Source of the DNA: JAVMKJ01 sp031732855 | GTDB lineage: Bacteria > Pseudomonadota > Gammaproteobacteria > Competibacterales > Competibacteraceae | Assembly: GCA_031732855.1 (NCBI GenBank) | Contig: JAVMKJ010000109.1 | Location: 33,073 to 97,072, forward strand | DNA: 64,000 nt | Direction of reading: 5' to 3' | Shown: positions 56,952-64,000 of the stretch, in pieces | Layout of the letters: each line of letters opens with the position of its first letter | Position numbering within the stretch: the stretch's first letter is position 1 | The notes under the pieces: model-generated | What the model was told of the DNA's origin: nothing | What the model saw: the letters and a program-made list of their open reading frames with translations, nothing else | The model's database searches: none | Program-made: the position numbers and the translations under genes

Positions 56952-57758
56952 TCACGTCCACAGCGCGCGAACGCCGAAATAGGCGGTATCCTTGAGCCGG
57001 CGCAGCGCGCCTTTGAGAGCAGAGGTTTGTGGTCGGGTGCAGAAAGTCATGCTGAGAATCACCCGCAACTCGTTTTCCCCCAGCCGGGTGACCTTGTGGA
57101 ATACACGGGCACCCTCGAATACGATCAGGGTATTGGGCGGGGTGGGTATCATCACCTCCCGGTCGTCTTGGCGAATGACCAGTTGCGCCGAAGACAGCCG
57201 ATCCTCCTCCTGATGACGGTTGACCAGGGGCAGCAGCACGGTGAAATGCCGGCCGTTGTAGAAGTTATAGTCATAGTGCCAGCCGATGTGATCGCGGGGC
57301 CGGTCGTAGAACAGCAGCGAACAGGAACTCTGATCGTGGATCGGCGTCGGCAGCACCGGCTCGCCGATCACCGCCGAACACAACCGCCGCAGATAGCCCG
57401 ACTGGTAAAAGGCGACGATCTCCGGGGCGATGCGGTGCAAATCCTCGTAGGCGATGGTGCCGCCCTGCTTGTGGGTCGGAAAATAGCTGCGCTCGGTCCG
57501 CCGATGGCGCAGCGCGGCTTCGCGCAGCCTCTCGAAAGCCGGCTCCGGCAACGGTTCCTCCACCACGGCGATACGTTGGCGGAAATCGGGTAGCGCCTCG
57601 GGCAGGGAGTCTGGCAATTTCAGCTCGGCGCCATGCTGGACGACAAGATCGTGCTGACGGGCCTGCAACCGACGATACTGATGTTGCTTGCGCAGCCTGA
57701 GTCCGATGAAGGCCAGCACGCCGGCGGTGACGGGGATCAGCAGAATGTCCGATATCAT
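56952..57758 (-). CDS. 2OG-Fe(II) oxygenase, membrane-anchored
   Basis: This 268-aa protein has an N-terminal hydrophobic helix (ISDILLIPVTAGVLAFIGLR). The oxygenase domain carries the iron facial triad HYD (near 158) and His in VFHKVT (near 222), followed by Arg in LRVILSMTF for 2-oxoglutarate. GGAG precedes ATG 57758. Substrate unknown. Confidence 0.8.
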   Translation of the reverse strand: MISDILLIPVTAGVLAFIGLRLRKQHQYRRLQARQHDLVVQHGAELKLPDSLPEALPDFRQRIAVVEEPLPEPAFERLREAALRHRRTERSYFPTHKQGGTIAYEDLHRIAPEIVAFYQSGYLRRLCSAVIGEPVLPTPIHDQSSCSLLFYDRPRDHIGWHYDYNFYNGRHFTVLLPLVNRHQEEDRLSSAQLVIRQDDREVMIPTPPNTLIVFEGARVFHKVTRLGENELRVILSMTFCTRPQTSALKGALRRLKDTAYFGVRALWT

Positions 57759-57830
57759 GCGGCGCTCCGATGGCAATCAAGGGAAAAAAGCGGCTCTGGC
57801 CGAACTATCGACTGCGGCCGGCAAGCGTGC

Positions 57831-58559
57831 TCAGACATACAGACCGACCATCTTGCGCCAGGCGGAGGCGCTGTGGGCGCGGCCCCGCCAGACATGCAAA
57901 GCGTGCCAGATACCCTTGTTCCACAGGGTGTCGCTGAATTGCCGGTTGTTGTCCAGGAAGGGATCGGCCTCGCCGATCGTCAGCACGATATCCAGCCGCC
58001 GCAACCGGCTCAGCAGGTCATGATCGTGGATATTCGGCAGAAAATGGCTGGGTGTATTGAAATAGACGTGTTCGTCGTAGTGGCCGTCGAACAGACTGCG
58101 AAAATCCTCGACCGACTGAGTCAGATCGTAGCGCCCGCTGAAGGCGGCCACCTTGGTGAAGCAGTGCGGGTGACGGAAAGCAATATTGATCGCGTGGAAT
58201 GCCCCGAAGCTGCACCCGTGCGAAATCACGCAGGGGTGGCGGTTTTTATTCCACATCAGGGGCAGGACTTCGTGCAGCAGATACGCTTCGTATTGCAGGT
58301 GGCGATGGATGCGGTCCGGCGGCTGATTCCAGAAACAGTAGAAGGTCTCCTGGTCGATGCTGTCCACGCAGTACAACTGCAAGTGACCGCGCTCGATCTT
58401 GTCGCCCAGCGCCGCCACCAGCCCGATGTCTTCGTATTCGTGAAACCGCGCGCAGCGGGTGGGAAACACCAGTACCTTGGCCCCGGCGTGACCGAACACC
58501 AGCAGTTCCATGTCGCGATGGAGACGGTGACTATGCCACCTGTGATATTCCCGGTTCAT
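57831..58559 (-). CDS. Alpha/beta-hydrolase, esterase family
   Basis: This 242-aa protein begins MNREYHRWHSHRLHRDMELL. The nucleophile elbow is SHGCSFGAFHA near residue 118 (G-x-S-x-G variant G-C-S-F-G). ADPFLDNNRQFS and the C-terminal His in RGRAHSASAW complete the triad. The family is widespread as putative esterase. It may be cotranscribed with the 2OG oxygenase, 72 bases downstream. Confidence 0.8.
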   Translation of the reverse strand: MNREYHRWHSHRLHRDMELLVFGHAGAKVLVFPTRCARFHEYEDIGLVAALGDKIERGHLQLYCVDSIDQETFYCFWNQPPDRIHRHLQYEAYLLHEVLPLMWNKNRHPCVISHGCSFGAFHAINIAFRHPHCFTKVAAFSGRYDLTQSVEDFRSLFDGHYDEHVYFNTPSHFLPNIHDHDLLSRLRRLDIVLTIGEADPFLDNNRQFSDTLWNKGIWHALHVWRGRAHSASAWRKMVGLYV

Positions 58560-59019
58560 CTTCAACGACCATAAAACCCTTATTTATCAATTAAAAAGGG
58601 AATGTATCGTCGAAACGCTGCAAGCGTATGACACTGGGAAGACAGTTTTTGGTCACGCGCGGCGCGACCGACGGCCGGCGGGGACAGTCTGGAAACCACC
58701 GCTGGCCAGGCGGCGGAATAGCCGTGAGATCATCCCTCCCCCGCCATCAGGCAGGGGAGGAACTCCGGTCGATTAAGAAACTCCCCTCTCCCTGTGGGAG
58801 CGGCGCGGTCGTTCCGCGAGCGGGGGGCGTCAGCCCCCTGTTTCCCGGAACGCGGCAAGGCATCGGCGATCTCGGTGGGTGCGGAAACAGCGGACTCACG
58901 TCCGCCGCTCGCCGGCGACCCCCAACGCTAGCGGCGGGCGCGGCGTCGTGGGGTATGCCAGGCGTATCCTGCGAAGGCTTTATCAATCAGTCGGTTAGTT
59001 TTTATTCAGCCTCCGAGGG
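58560..59019. other. Gene-free stretch with hairpin repeats
   Basis: No gene is seen in these 460 bases. Hairpins include CCTCCCCCGCC/GGCAGGGGAGG (58735-58760) and GGGGGC/GCCCCC (58823-58838). A fragment ACTCCCCTCTCCC resembles the C-rich repeat at 38709. They may terminate the PhoX-like gene and act as dispersed repeats. Confidence 0.55.
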
Positions 59020-60897
59020 TCAATCGAGACGCGGCAGGCCGCCGATGTAGCCGACTTCTCCCTTTTGCTTGTTGATCAGGGGCTCCAGCCGGGCCTTGAG
59101 CGCTGGATCGATGTTCGAGGAGAAATCGCCGGGGTGCTGGTAGTTGCTCGTGATGTAGGCGAAACCGTTCAGGTTCTCGACCGCCTGCAAGCCGGTGGAC
59201 TCGGCGCCCGCCGGCAGGGACAGGATGCGGGACAGCTTGCCAGTATCGACGTTATAAGCCCACAGGAAATTGTTGATATGGGCCGTGCTGCTATCCTCGC
59301 CAACGAACAAGGTACGCATCTTCTCCGAGAACTTGAGGTTATCGGGATTGGCGATTTTATCCACGTTGGAGGTATTGCCGACCGCATCCTTGGGGATGTC
59401 TTCGCCCACCACCAGCGCCTTCATGCCGACCGCCACGTAATCGCTGTCGATCGCATTGCCGGCGCTGTCCTTCACTCCCTTGGCGGTGGTCAGCTCGTAT
59501 ACCGCTCCGGACAGGTTCTTGGGCAACTGGATGTGATCCGGCGCCGTGGCGTCCTTGGCTTTCTCCATGCCGTTGGACATACGAGTCATGGCCACATAAA
59601 CCTTGCGGTCGGCGGCATTGAGAGTCACGCCTTCCATCTTTTCGAACTCGGTGGTGGCGCCCAGATAGGCGGCGTAGCGACGGGTTTCCAGGAACGCGGC
59701 GGCTTTTTCCATGCCCGGCTTCAGACGCAACCATTCGGTTTTGGCTTTCTCGTGACCCGTGACCGTCTTGACGAAACCGGCCGCTTCCTTGTCCGACACG
59801 TCAAAGATGTCGCTGAACTGGATATTGTCGGCGTTGACCATCCTGTCCAGTTCGGCATCGGTCGCGCTACCCAGCCTGATCCAGGTCAGATTCGCCGCCC
59901 CGCCGTTCTGGTCGCTGGTCTGATTCCATCTGGCGGCGTAAAGGGTACCGGACGACAGGTCTCCAGCCTTGTCGGCCACGAACATCGTCATCACGGTGTA
60001 AGTGCCGTCGTCGCCCTGATACGCGGTGCGGCTGTCCGGCATGACTTGCACGAGTTCGCGGGAGATGCGGCCAGGTGCCCGATGCGCGACGACCGTGGTG
60101 GCCCCGTCGGCCTTGACCGTCACTTCCGGCGTCAACCCGTAGTTGTAGGGCTTGGCGGTGATGGTATCGCCAAAGTAGGTATTCATTGAGGTCAATGCCG
60201 CCAGGTAGCTGTCCTTGCCATACAGATCGGCGCAGGTGCCGGTTTCCAGACAGCGGGCGTCCGGCTCGTATTCTTCGCTGCCCAGGTGGGTGTTCCAAGG
60301 CGACAGCGAACCGGCGCAGGGAATCCACAACCCCCGGATGCCAGCCATATCGATGTTTCGCAACGCCACCACGTTCAGATCGCCGTTGCTCTTGTTCTGG
60401 TCGAGAGTGGACAGCTTCATCGCCATCGGTGCCTTGCCATACATATCCTTGGGCGGCACCGAGCTATCGGTCGATACGTATTCGAAGTGGGTCACCAGGT
60501 AGAGCGGATTGCCGCCCTTGCCGGTAGCCGGCGCACCTTCGACCCTGAGCAGGGAATTGGCGTCCGGCGTATTGGCAATGAATGGATTGCCATTCACATC
60601 GAGCAACACCTTGCCGTTCACGTCGTAGACATGGCCGCCGGTGACGCCGGTGATGGTGTCGAGGCTGCTGTAGAGCGGCTTGAAATTCAGCGCCGAAGTC
60701 TTCTTGCTGCCATCACTATAAGTGTAGGTCACGCTGGCGGTGGTATAGGCGCTGGCGCGCTCGGTGTCGCTGCCAGGCGCGGGCATTCCGGTGAATTCCA
60801 CCGACACCAGGGTTGGGGGAGGATCATTATCGTTGTTGTTGCAGGCAGACGCGGCCAGGGCGGTCAGGATCGCTGCGGTCAGCGGTTTCAGCTTCAT
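59020..60897 (-). CDS. PhoX-like (DUF839) phosphatase lipoprotein
   Basis: This 625-aa protein starts at ATG 60897 (GGAGAA eight bases upstream) and has a lipoprotein-type signal (LKPLTAAILTALAASAC). DUF839-type landmarks are GSLSPWNTHLGSEEYEPDA near residue 205, VVAHRAPGRISRELVQVMPD and EKMRTLFVGEDSSTAHINNF. PhoX enzymes are Ca/Fe-dependent alkaline phosphatases of the envelope. A Pho-box-like site stands 82 bases upstream. Confidence 0.85.
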   Translation of the reverse strand: MKLKPLTAAILTALAASACNNNDNDPPPTLVSVEFTGMPAPGSDTERASAYTTASVTYTYSDGSKKTSALNFKPLYSSLDTITGVTGGHVYDVNGKVLLDVNGNPFIANTPDANSLLRVEGAPATGKGGNPLYLVTHFEYVSTDSSVPPKDMYGKAPMAMKLSTLDQNKSNGDLNVVALRNIDMAGIRGLWIPCAGSLSPWNTHLGSEEYEPDARCLETGTCADLYGKDSYLAALTSMNTYFGDTITAKPYNYGLTPEVTVKADGATTVVAHRAPGRISRELVQVMPDSRTAYQGDDGTYTVMTMFVADKAGDLSSGTLYAARWNQTSDQNGGAANLTWIRLGSATDAELDRMVNADNIQFSDIFDVSDKEAAGFVKTVTGHEKAKTEWLRLKPGMEKAAAFLETRRYAAYLGATTEFEKMEGVTLNAADRKVYVAMTRMSNGMEKAKDATAPDHIQLPKNLSGAVYELTTAKGVKDSAGNAIDSDYVAVGMKALVVGEDIPKDAVGNTSNVDKIANPDNLKFSEKMRTLFVGEDSSTAHINNFLWAYNVDTGKLSRILSLPAGAESTGLQAVENLNGFAYITSNYQHPGDFSSNIDPALKARLEPLINKQKGEVGYIGGLPRLD

Positions 60898-60978
60898 CAC
60901 TGCATTCTCCATATGGTAATCCGAAACATACAAGAATTTTATGTTGGCCGACCCGGATTGCGGAAATGTGAATTTAAT

Positions 60979-60996
60979 ATGACATCCTCATGACAA
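60979..60996 (-). promoter_or_regulatory. Pho-box-like site upstream of the PhoX-like gene
   Basis: The minus strand reads TTGTCATGAGGATGTCAT, two 7-base units eleven bases apart, close to the PhoB consensus CTGTCAT-N4-CTGTCAT. AT-rich ATTAAAT follows as a possible -10. This would place the gene under phosphate-starvation control. Confidence 0.6.
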
Positions 60997-61145
60997 CGCG
61001 CTCGAATTTCAGTGTTTCAATTCAGAAATCACGCTATCGGATCGCTCGGTCGGGACAGCGAACACGCCGGGGGCATTCGCGTTCACAAAACCGTAATGGG
61101 GACTTGGCAAGCTGGCTGCGTTCAACCTCATGCCCAAAGACCCTC

Positions 61146-62294
61146 ATGCACCCTCACCGCGAACCGTATTTATTGACCCCCGGCCCCCTTACCACCTCGC
61201 TCGCGACCAAACAGGCGATGTTGCGCGACTGGGGTTCCTGGGACAACGACTTCAACGACCTGACCGCCAGCGTGTGCCGGCGCCTGCTCCAGGTCGCCCG
61301 CGCCGAGGAAGGGTTCGTCTGCGTCCCCTTGCAGGGTAGCGGCACCTACGCGGTGGAAGCCACTCTGGCGACCCTGATTCCCCGCAATGGCAAGGCGCTG
61401 GTGCTGATGAACGGTGCCTACGGCCAGCGGATGGCCAAAATTCTCCACTACCTGGGCCGCCGGTACGCCACCCTGGACATGGGCGACTACCTGCCCCCCC
61501 CGCCAGCCAAGGTCGATGCCCTGCTCGCCGCCGACCCCGCCATCACTCACGTCGCGGTGGTGCATTGCGAGACCTCCTCCGGAATTCTTAACCCGGTGGC
61601 CGAAATCGCCGAGGTGGTGGCGCGCCGGAGCCGGCGCTTGATCGTCGATGCCATGAGCGCCTTCGGGGCCCTGCCGCTCGACGCCCGCGAACTGCCGTTC
61701 GACGCGGTGGTCGCCTCCGCCAACAAGTGCTTCGAGGGCGTCCCGGGATTCGGTTTTTCCCTGATCCGCCGGGAGGTGCTGGAACGCTGCGCCGGCAATG
61801 CCCATTCGCTGAGCCTGGACCTGTACGACCAGTGGAATTACATGGCCCGCACCGGACAATGGCGGTTTACCCCGCCGACTCATGTAGTCGCCGCCTTCGA
61901 TCAGGCGCTCGGGGAACATGAGGCGGAAGGCGGCGTGGCCGGACGGCTGGCCCGCTACACCCGCAACCGCGACCTGCTGGTGGCGGGGATGCGGGCGATG
62001 GGATTCGAAACCCTGCTGGCCGACCGCTGGCAGTCGCCGATCATCGTCACCTTCCACTCCCCCGGCGATCCGCGCTTCGACTTCCCCACCTTTTACCGTT
62101 CGATCAAGGATCGGGGTTTCATCATCTATCCGGGCAAGCTCACCGTGGTGGAAAGCTTCCGGATCGGTTGCATCGGGCAGTTGTTCGCCGAACAGATGCG
62201 CGGCGTGCTGGCGGCGGTGGGCGCGGCGCTGGACACCCTGGGCATCCTCGACGGCACGCCCCGGCCCGAGGATCTGAACACGGTCGAGTTTTGA
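61146..62294 (+). CDS. phnW: 2-aminoethylphosphonate-pyruvate transaminase
   Basis: This 382-aa class V aminotransferase begins MHPHREPYLLTPGPLTTSLA. RDWGSWDNDFNDLTASVCRR and PLQGSGTYAVEATL are typical PhnW segments. The PLP lysine is K194 in SANKCFEGVPGFGF. The product would be phosphonoacetaldehyde. No phnX is adjacent. An alanine-glyoxylate-type activity is less likely. Confidence 0.93.
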   Translation: MHPHREPYLLTPGPLTTSLATKQAMLRDWGSWDNDFNDLTASVCRRLLQVARAEEGFVCVPLQGSGTYAVEATLATLIPRNGKALVLMNGAYGQRMAKILHYLGRRYATLDMGDYLPPPPAKVDALLAADPAITHVAVVHCETSSGILNPVAEIAEVVARRSRRLIVDAMSAFGALPLDARELPFDAVVASANKCFEGVPGFGFSLIRREVLERCAGNAHSLSLDLYDQWNYMARTGQWRFTPPTHVVAAFDQALGEHEAEGGVAGRLARYTRNRDLLVAGMRAMGFETLLADRWQSPIIVTFHSPGDPRFDFPTFYRSIKDRGFIIYPGKLTVVESFRIGCIGQLFAEQMRGVLAAVGAALDTLGILDGTPRPEDLNTVEF

Positions 62295-62347
62295 AAACCG
62301 GTGCTTGCTTGGTCAGGGGTTTTTATATCAGGACTTTCGCTAAACTT

Positions 62348-62373
62348 AACCGGCCCGCCGCAGCGGGCCGGTT
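62348..62373. terminator. Strong hairpin after phnW
   Basis: AACCGGCCCGC and GCGGGCCGGTT form an 11-bp perfect stem with loop CGCA, 54 bases after the phnW stop. No U-run follows, so it may be Rho-assisted or protect the 3' end. Confidence 0.55.
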
Positions 62374-62501
62374 GAAGCAACAGTTCGGCTGACCATAAGA
62401 ATGGCAACGCTTGCGCGCCCACAATGCCTGCCCTCGTTTTGCGAAATGTTCCACCGACGCGAAGGAACCAAGACCAGGACGCAGAGTTTCACGCAAGATT
62501 C

Positions 62502-62828
62502 TCATGACACCTCGCCAACTCTGACTACCTGACCGGGCTGAACCGTGGCCAAGAGCGCCTTCACCTGAGGTATCAATGGCCTGAGTGCCTCTATTCGATT
62601 GCTGACCGCAACGAGAACAACTATTGGTATTGGAAGCGTGGCGAGATTCTGCTGGTACTGGATATTCTTGTCGCCGGTGAGAAGCACATCAAACTCTTCA
62701 GCGGCCACTTTGAGCAGAGCGCCATTTTTCAAACCCGCCCAGCCGCGACGCTGTACGGTGTTTACCTCATGCTCCGGAAACTCCAACCACAGCTTGCTTG
62801 GAAGCGACTCGTCAAGCAGGATGCGCAT
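62502..62828 (-). CDS. DUF5615 PIN-like toxin
   Basis: This 108-aa protein has a PIN-like acidic start MRILLDESLPSKL and the central acidic motif DVLLTGDKNIQYQQNL. Such proteins pair with DUF433 antitoxins. It overlaps the DUF433 gene by 17 bases. Active acidic residues look intact. Confidence 0.85.
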   Translation of the reverse strand: MRILLDESLPSKLWLEFPEHEVNTVQRRGWAGLKNGALLKVAAEEFDVLLTGDKNIQYQQNLATLPIPIVVLVAVSNRIEALRPLIPQVKALLATVQPGQVVRVGEVS

Positions 62829-63039
62829 CGCTTGAAATTGCCTCTCTGGCCAATTCGAGTGCGGCGATAGCTTGCTCTTTACTTACGGACGGAAACTCTT
62901 CGAGAAACACCTCAAGGTTGTCGCCTGCTTCGAGATACTCGAACAGTATCCTCACGGGAACACGAGTTCCAACAAACACAGGAACGCCACCGAGGATGTC
63001 CGGATCTCTTTGAACCACAAGGGGAATTGGCTGCTTCAT
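62812..63039 (-). CDS. DUF433 antitoxin
   Basis: This 75-aa HTH protein carries RDPDILGGVPVFVGTRVPVR, the DUF433 hallmark, then ILFEYLEAGDNLEVFLEEFP. AGGAGG is eight bases before ATG 63039. It precedes and overlaps its toxin gene. Confidence 0.88.
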   Translation of the reverse strand: MKQPIPLVVQRDPDILGGVPVFVGTRVPVRILFEYLEAGDNLEVFLEEFPSVSKEQAIAALELAREAISSDAHPA

Positions 63040-63104
63040 GGACGGCACCTCCTGTCACCAGAGGAGGATGATACCTCCGGATGCCCTACTTCTACCAAGA
63101 ACAC

Positions 63105-63180
63105 CCGCCCTTGGGGCCGAACGGGGCGGCGGATAAGCCGCGAAAGGTGAGAAAGCCGCAGGCTTTTTCGCCTTGAAGTC
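63105..63180 (-). repeat. Degenerate GC-rich repeat, copy of 41036-41095
   Basis: The minus strand (GCGGCTTT, then CGCGGCTTATCCGCC and CCCCGT) matches the plus strand at 41036-41095 with gaps. It is non-coding. Confidence 0.45.
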
Positions 63181-63270
63181 GGCTCGATCCGCGTGGTTGA
63201 GCGGTACTTCGCGCCGCGCAAGCAGCGGATCGTATCCGCCGCCCCGTTGTCACGGGCGCGAAGCGTCCGC

Positions 63271-63328
63271 CACAACGACCAAGCTCAGTCACCAGCGTCA
63301 GCCGGTCGGCTGGAGCGCTTGGTTAGGC
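63271..63328 (-). other. attC-like recombination site (tentative)
   Basis: On the minus strand GCCTAAC (a perfect RYYYAAC box) is followed by CCAAGC...CCAGC, a loop, GCTGG...GCTTGG and a degraded GTTGTGG box. The imperfect stem and position at the end of an antitoxin gene resemble integron cassette sites. Confidence 0.35.
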
Positions 63329-63542
63329 GGTTTGAGGCTTCGGCTATCTCCAGCAGATAACGAAGGGCTTTGTTGACAGCTTCGTCGTTTGGGAAAGCTC
63401 GTGCAATATCTGGTTCAAGGAGGACAATATTACTTTCTTCTTTGATGCGATTCGCGTATTTGCCACGCACAATTTCACCAAAGTCCGACCTTTTATATTC
63501 GGGGCGAAGCTCGTCTGCCATTTCTGACTTAACCTTCTTCAT
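63285..63542 (-). CDS. Putative antitoxin partner of BrnT
   Basis: This 85-aa protein starts at ATG 63542 (GAGAGA upstream; ATG 63560 is an alternative). DELRPEYKRSDFGEIVRGKY, then EESNIVLLEPDIARAFPNDE and VNKALRYLLEIAEAS, is a common antitoxin pattern next to toxin genes. It follows the broken BrnT gene in the usual order. Its last 14 residues lie in the attC-like site. Confidence 0.65.
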   Translation of the reverse strand: MKKVKSEMADELRPEYKRSDFGEIVRGKYANRIKEESNIVLLEPDIARAFPNDEAVNKALRYLLEIAEASNRLTKRSSRPADAGD

Positions 63543-63570
63543 AAATTTGTCTCTCAGCATTTGTCGCTAA

Positions 63571-63797
63571 TCATGCGGATATGATTCGAATCGAATTTCC
63601 GCGCTCCGTATGAGCTACTGCAAGCAAACGGCCCCGCGAGGAAATGCCAAATATCACAAAACGATTTTCATCTTCCGAATGATCAGGATCGTGCGCAGTA
63701 GCAGAAAAAGTATCGCGCAACGCGATGCTTCTTCAAAGCTGACACCGTGCTTGCGGTGGTTTGCTGCGGCCTTTTTCGTATCCCACACAAAGTTCAT
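63571..63797 (-). pseudogene. BrnT toxin with a one-base deletion
   Basis: The frame starts MNFVWDTKKAAANHRKHGVS and FEEAS, then continues one base out of register as ALRDTFSATAHDPDHSEDEN, RFVIFGISSRGRLLAVAHTE and RGNSIRIISA. Total length 227 bases is one short of a multiple of three. The 5' part alone would stop early. It is a decayed BrnT, unless the shift is a sequencing error. Confidence 0.8.
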
Positions 63798-63831
63798 AAC
63801 TATCCAATGACTGTTAGACCGATTTTTATAT

Positions 63832-63863
63832 GTTGGGTTGCCAAAAAGACGGCAACCCAACCT
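63832..63863. other. Hairpin upstream of brnT
   Basis: TTGGGTTGCC and GGCAACCCAA flank loop AAAAAGAC. It may be an operator for the toxin-antitoxin pair or a terminator of DNA to the right. Confidence 0.5.
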
Positions 63864-64000
63864 GCGCGCTATCCTGCATCAGTCAATAGGACGCGACTGC
63901 GTGCCAGTTCACACTCCGAAAAAGGTACGCGATGCGTACCCTTATATTAAAGTGGACCCCGGAAAATGGACCAGGGGCTTAGATAGAATGCCACGCAGCG
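63864..64000. other. Right-edge non-coding sequence
   Basis: No gene is visible. GGTACGC/GCGTACC forms a palindrome near 63926-63942. Close to the edge GTGGACCCCGGAAAATGGACC looks like a possible IS terminus, but the element would lie outside the window. Confidence 0.3.

Overview
The window is about 64 kb of GC-rich DNA from a gammaproteobacterium. The core order tRNA-Tyr, tRNA-Gly, tRNA-Thr, tuf, tRNA-Trp, secE, nusG, rplKAJL, rpoBC is the classical proteobacterial arrangement. A class I PHA synthase, propionyl-CoA carboxylase, HypCDE and betaine-lipid genes fit a storage-polymer-forming, environmentally versatile lineage. A Competibacter-like organism is my guess and is not proven by the sequence.

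Layout. 1-6473: partial RNase II-type exonuclease, a decayed AAA/PD-(D/E)XK gene, the pccB-pccA operon and a bacteriohemerythrin. 6698-19602: an integrated genetic element of about 12.9 kb, bounded by a 45-bp exact direct repeat that is the 3' part of tRNA-Thr(TGT). It carries a P4-type integrase, a broken HicAB-like toxin-antitoxin pair whose antitoxin is split by a small MITE, further small antitoxin-like genes, an AlpA-type regulator, an SSB-like protein, a TOPRIM/DUF3987 primase-helicase, a family A DNA polymerase and an AT-rich orphan cargo gene. I see no virion genes. 19558-33640: tRNA genes and the translation/transcription supercluster. 33909-36564: ABC-2 exporter and msrA. 36802-42369: phaC, then a rearranged zone with MNT/HEPN remnants, a 321-bp near-identical copy of part of phaC and a group II intron RT fragment, then a secreted protein, a CHAP-like protein and a small membrane protein. 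42435-46858: an LCIB-like putative carbonic anhydrase, hypCDE and a CBS protein. 47032-49185: an AAA-ATPase/nuclease gene split by an IS200/IS605 element. 49215-62294: a TVP38-fused disulfide reductase, an ArsS-like radical SAM enzyme, btaA-btaB, a metallophosphoesterase, a GNAT enzyme, a second TVP38 protein, a 2OG oxygenase, an esterase, a PhoX-like lipoprotein with a Pho-box-like site, and PhnW. 62502-63797: DUF433/DUF5615 and BrnT-type toxin-antitoxin modules.

How the genes fit together. pccBA and phaC connect propionyl-CoA and PHA metabolism. btaAB, the PhoX-like protein and PhnW point to phosphate economy: phosphorus-free membrane lipids, phosphoester hydrolysis and phosphonate use. HypCDE build the Fe(CN)2CO centre of NiFe hydrogenases encoded elsewhere. 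The accessory zones show repeated decay of toxin-antitoxin genes (HicAB, MNT/HEPN, BrnT) by MITE insertion, recombination and frameshift. The most unusual observations are the tRNA-integrated replicative element with a 9-nt-periodic GCGACT array inside its polymerase gene, and the HepT::phaC'::RT' junction.
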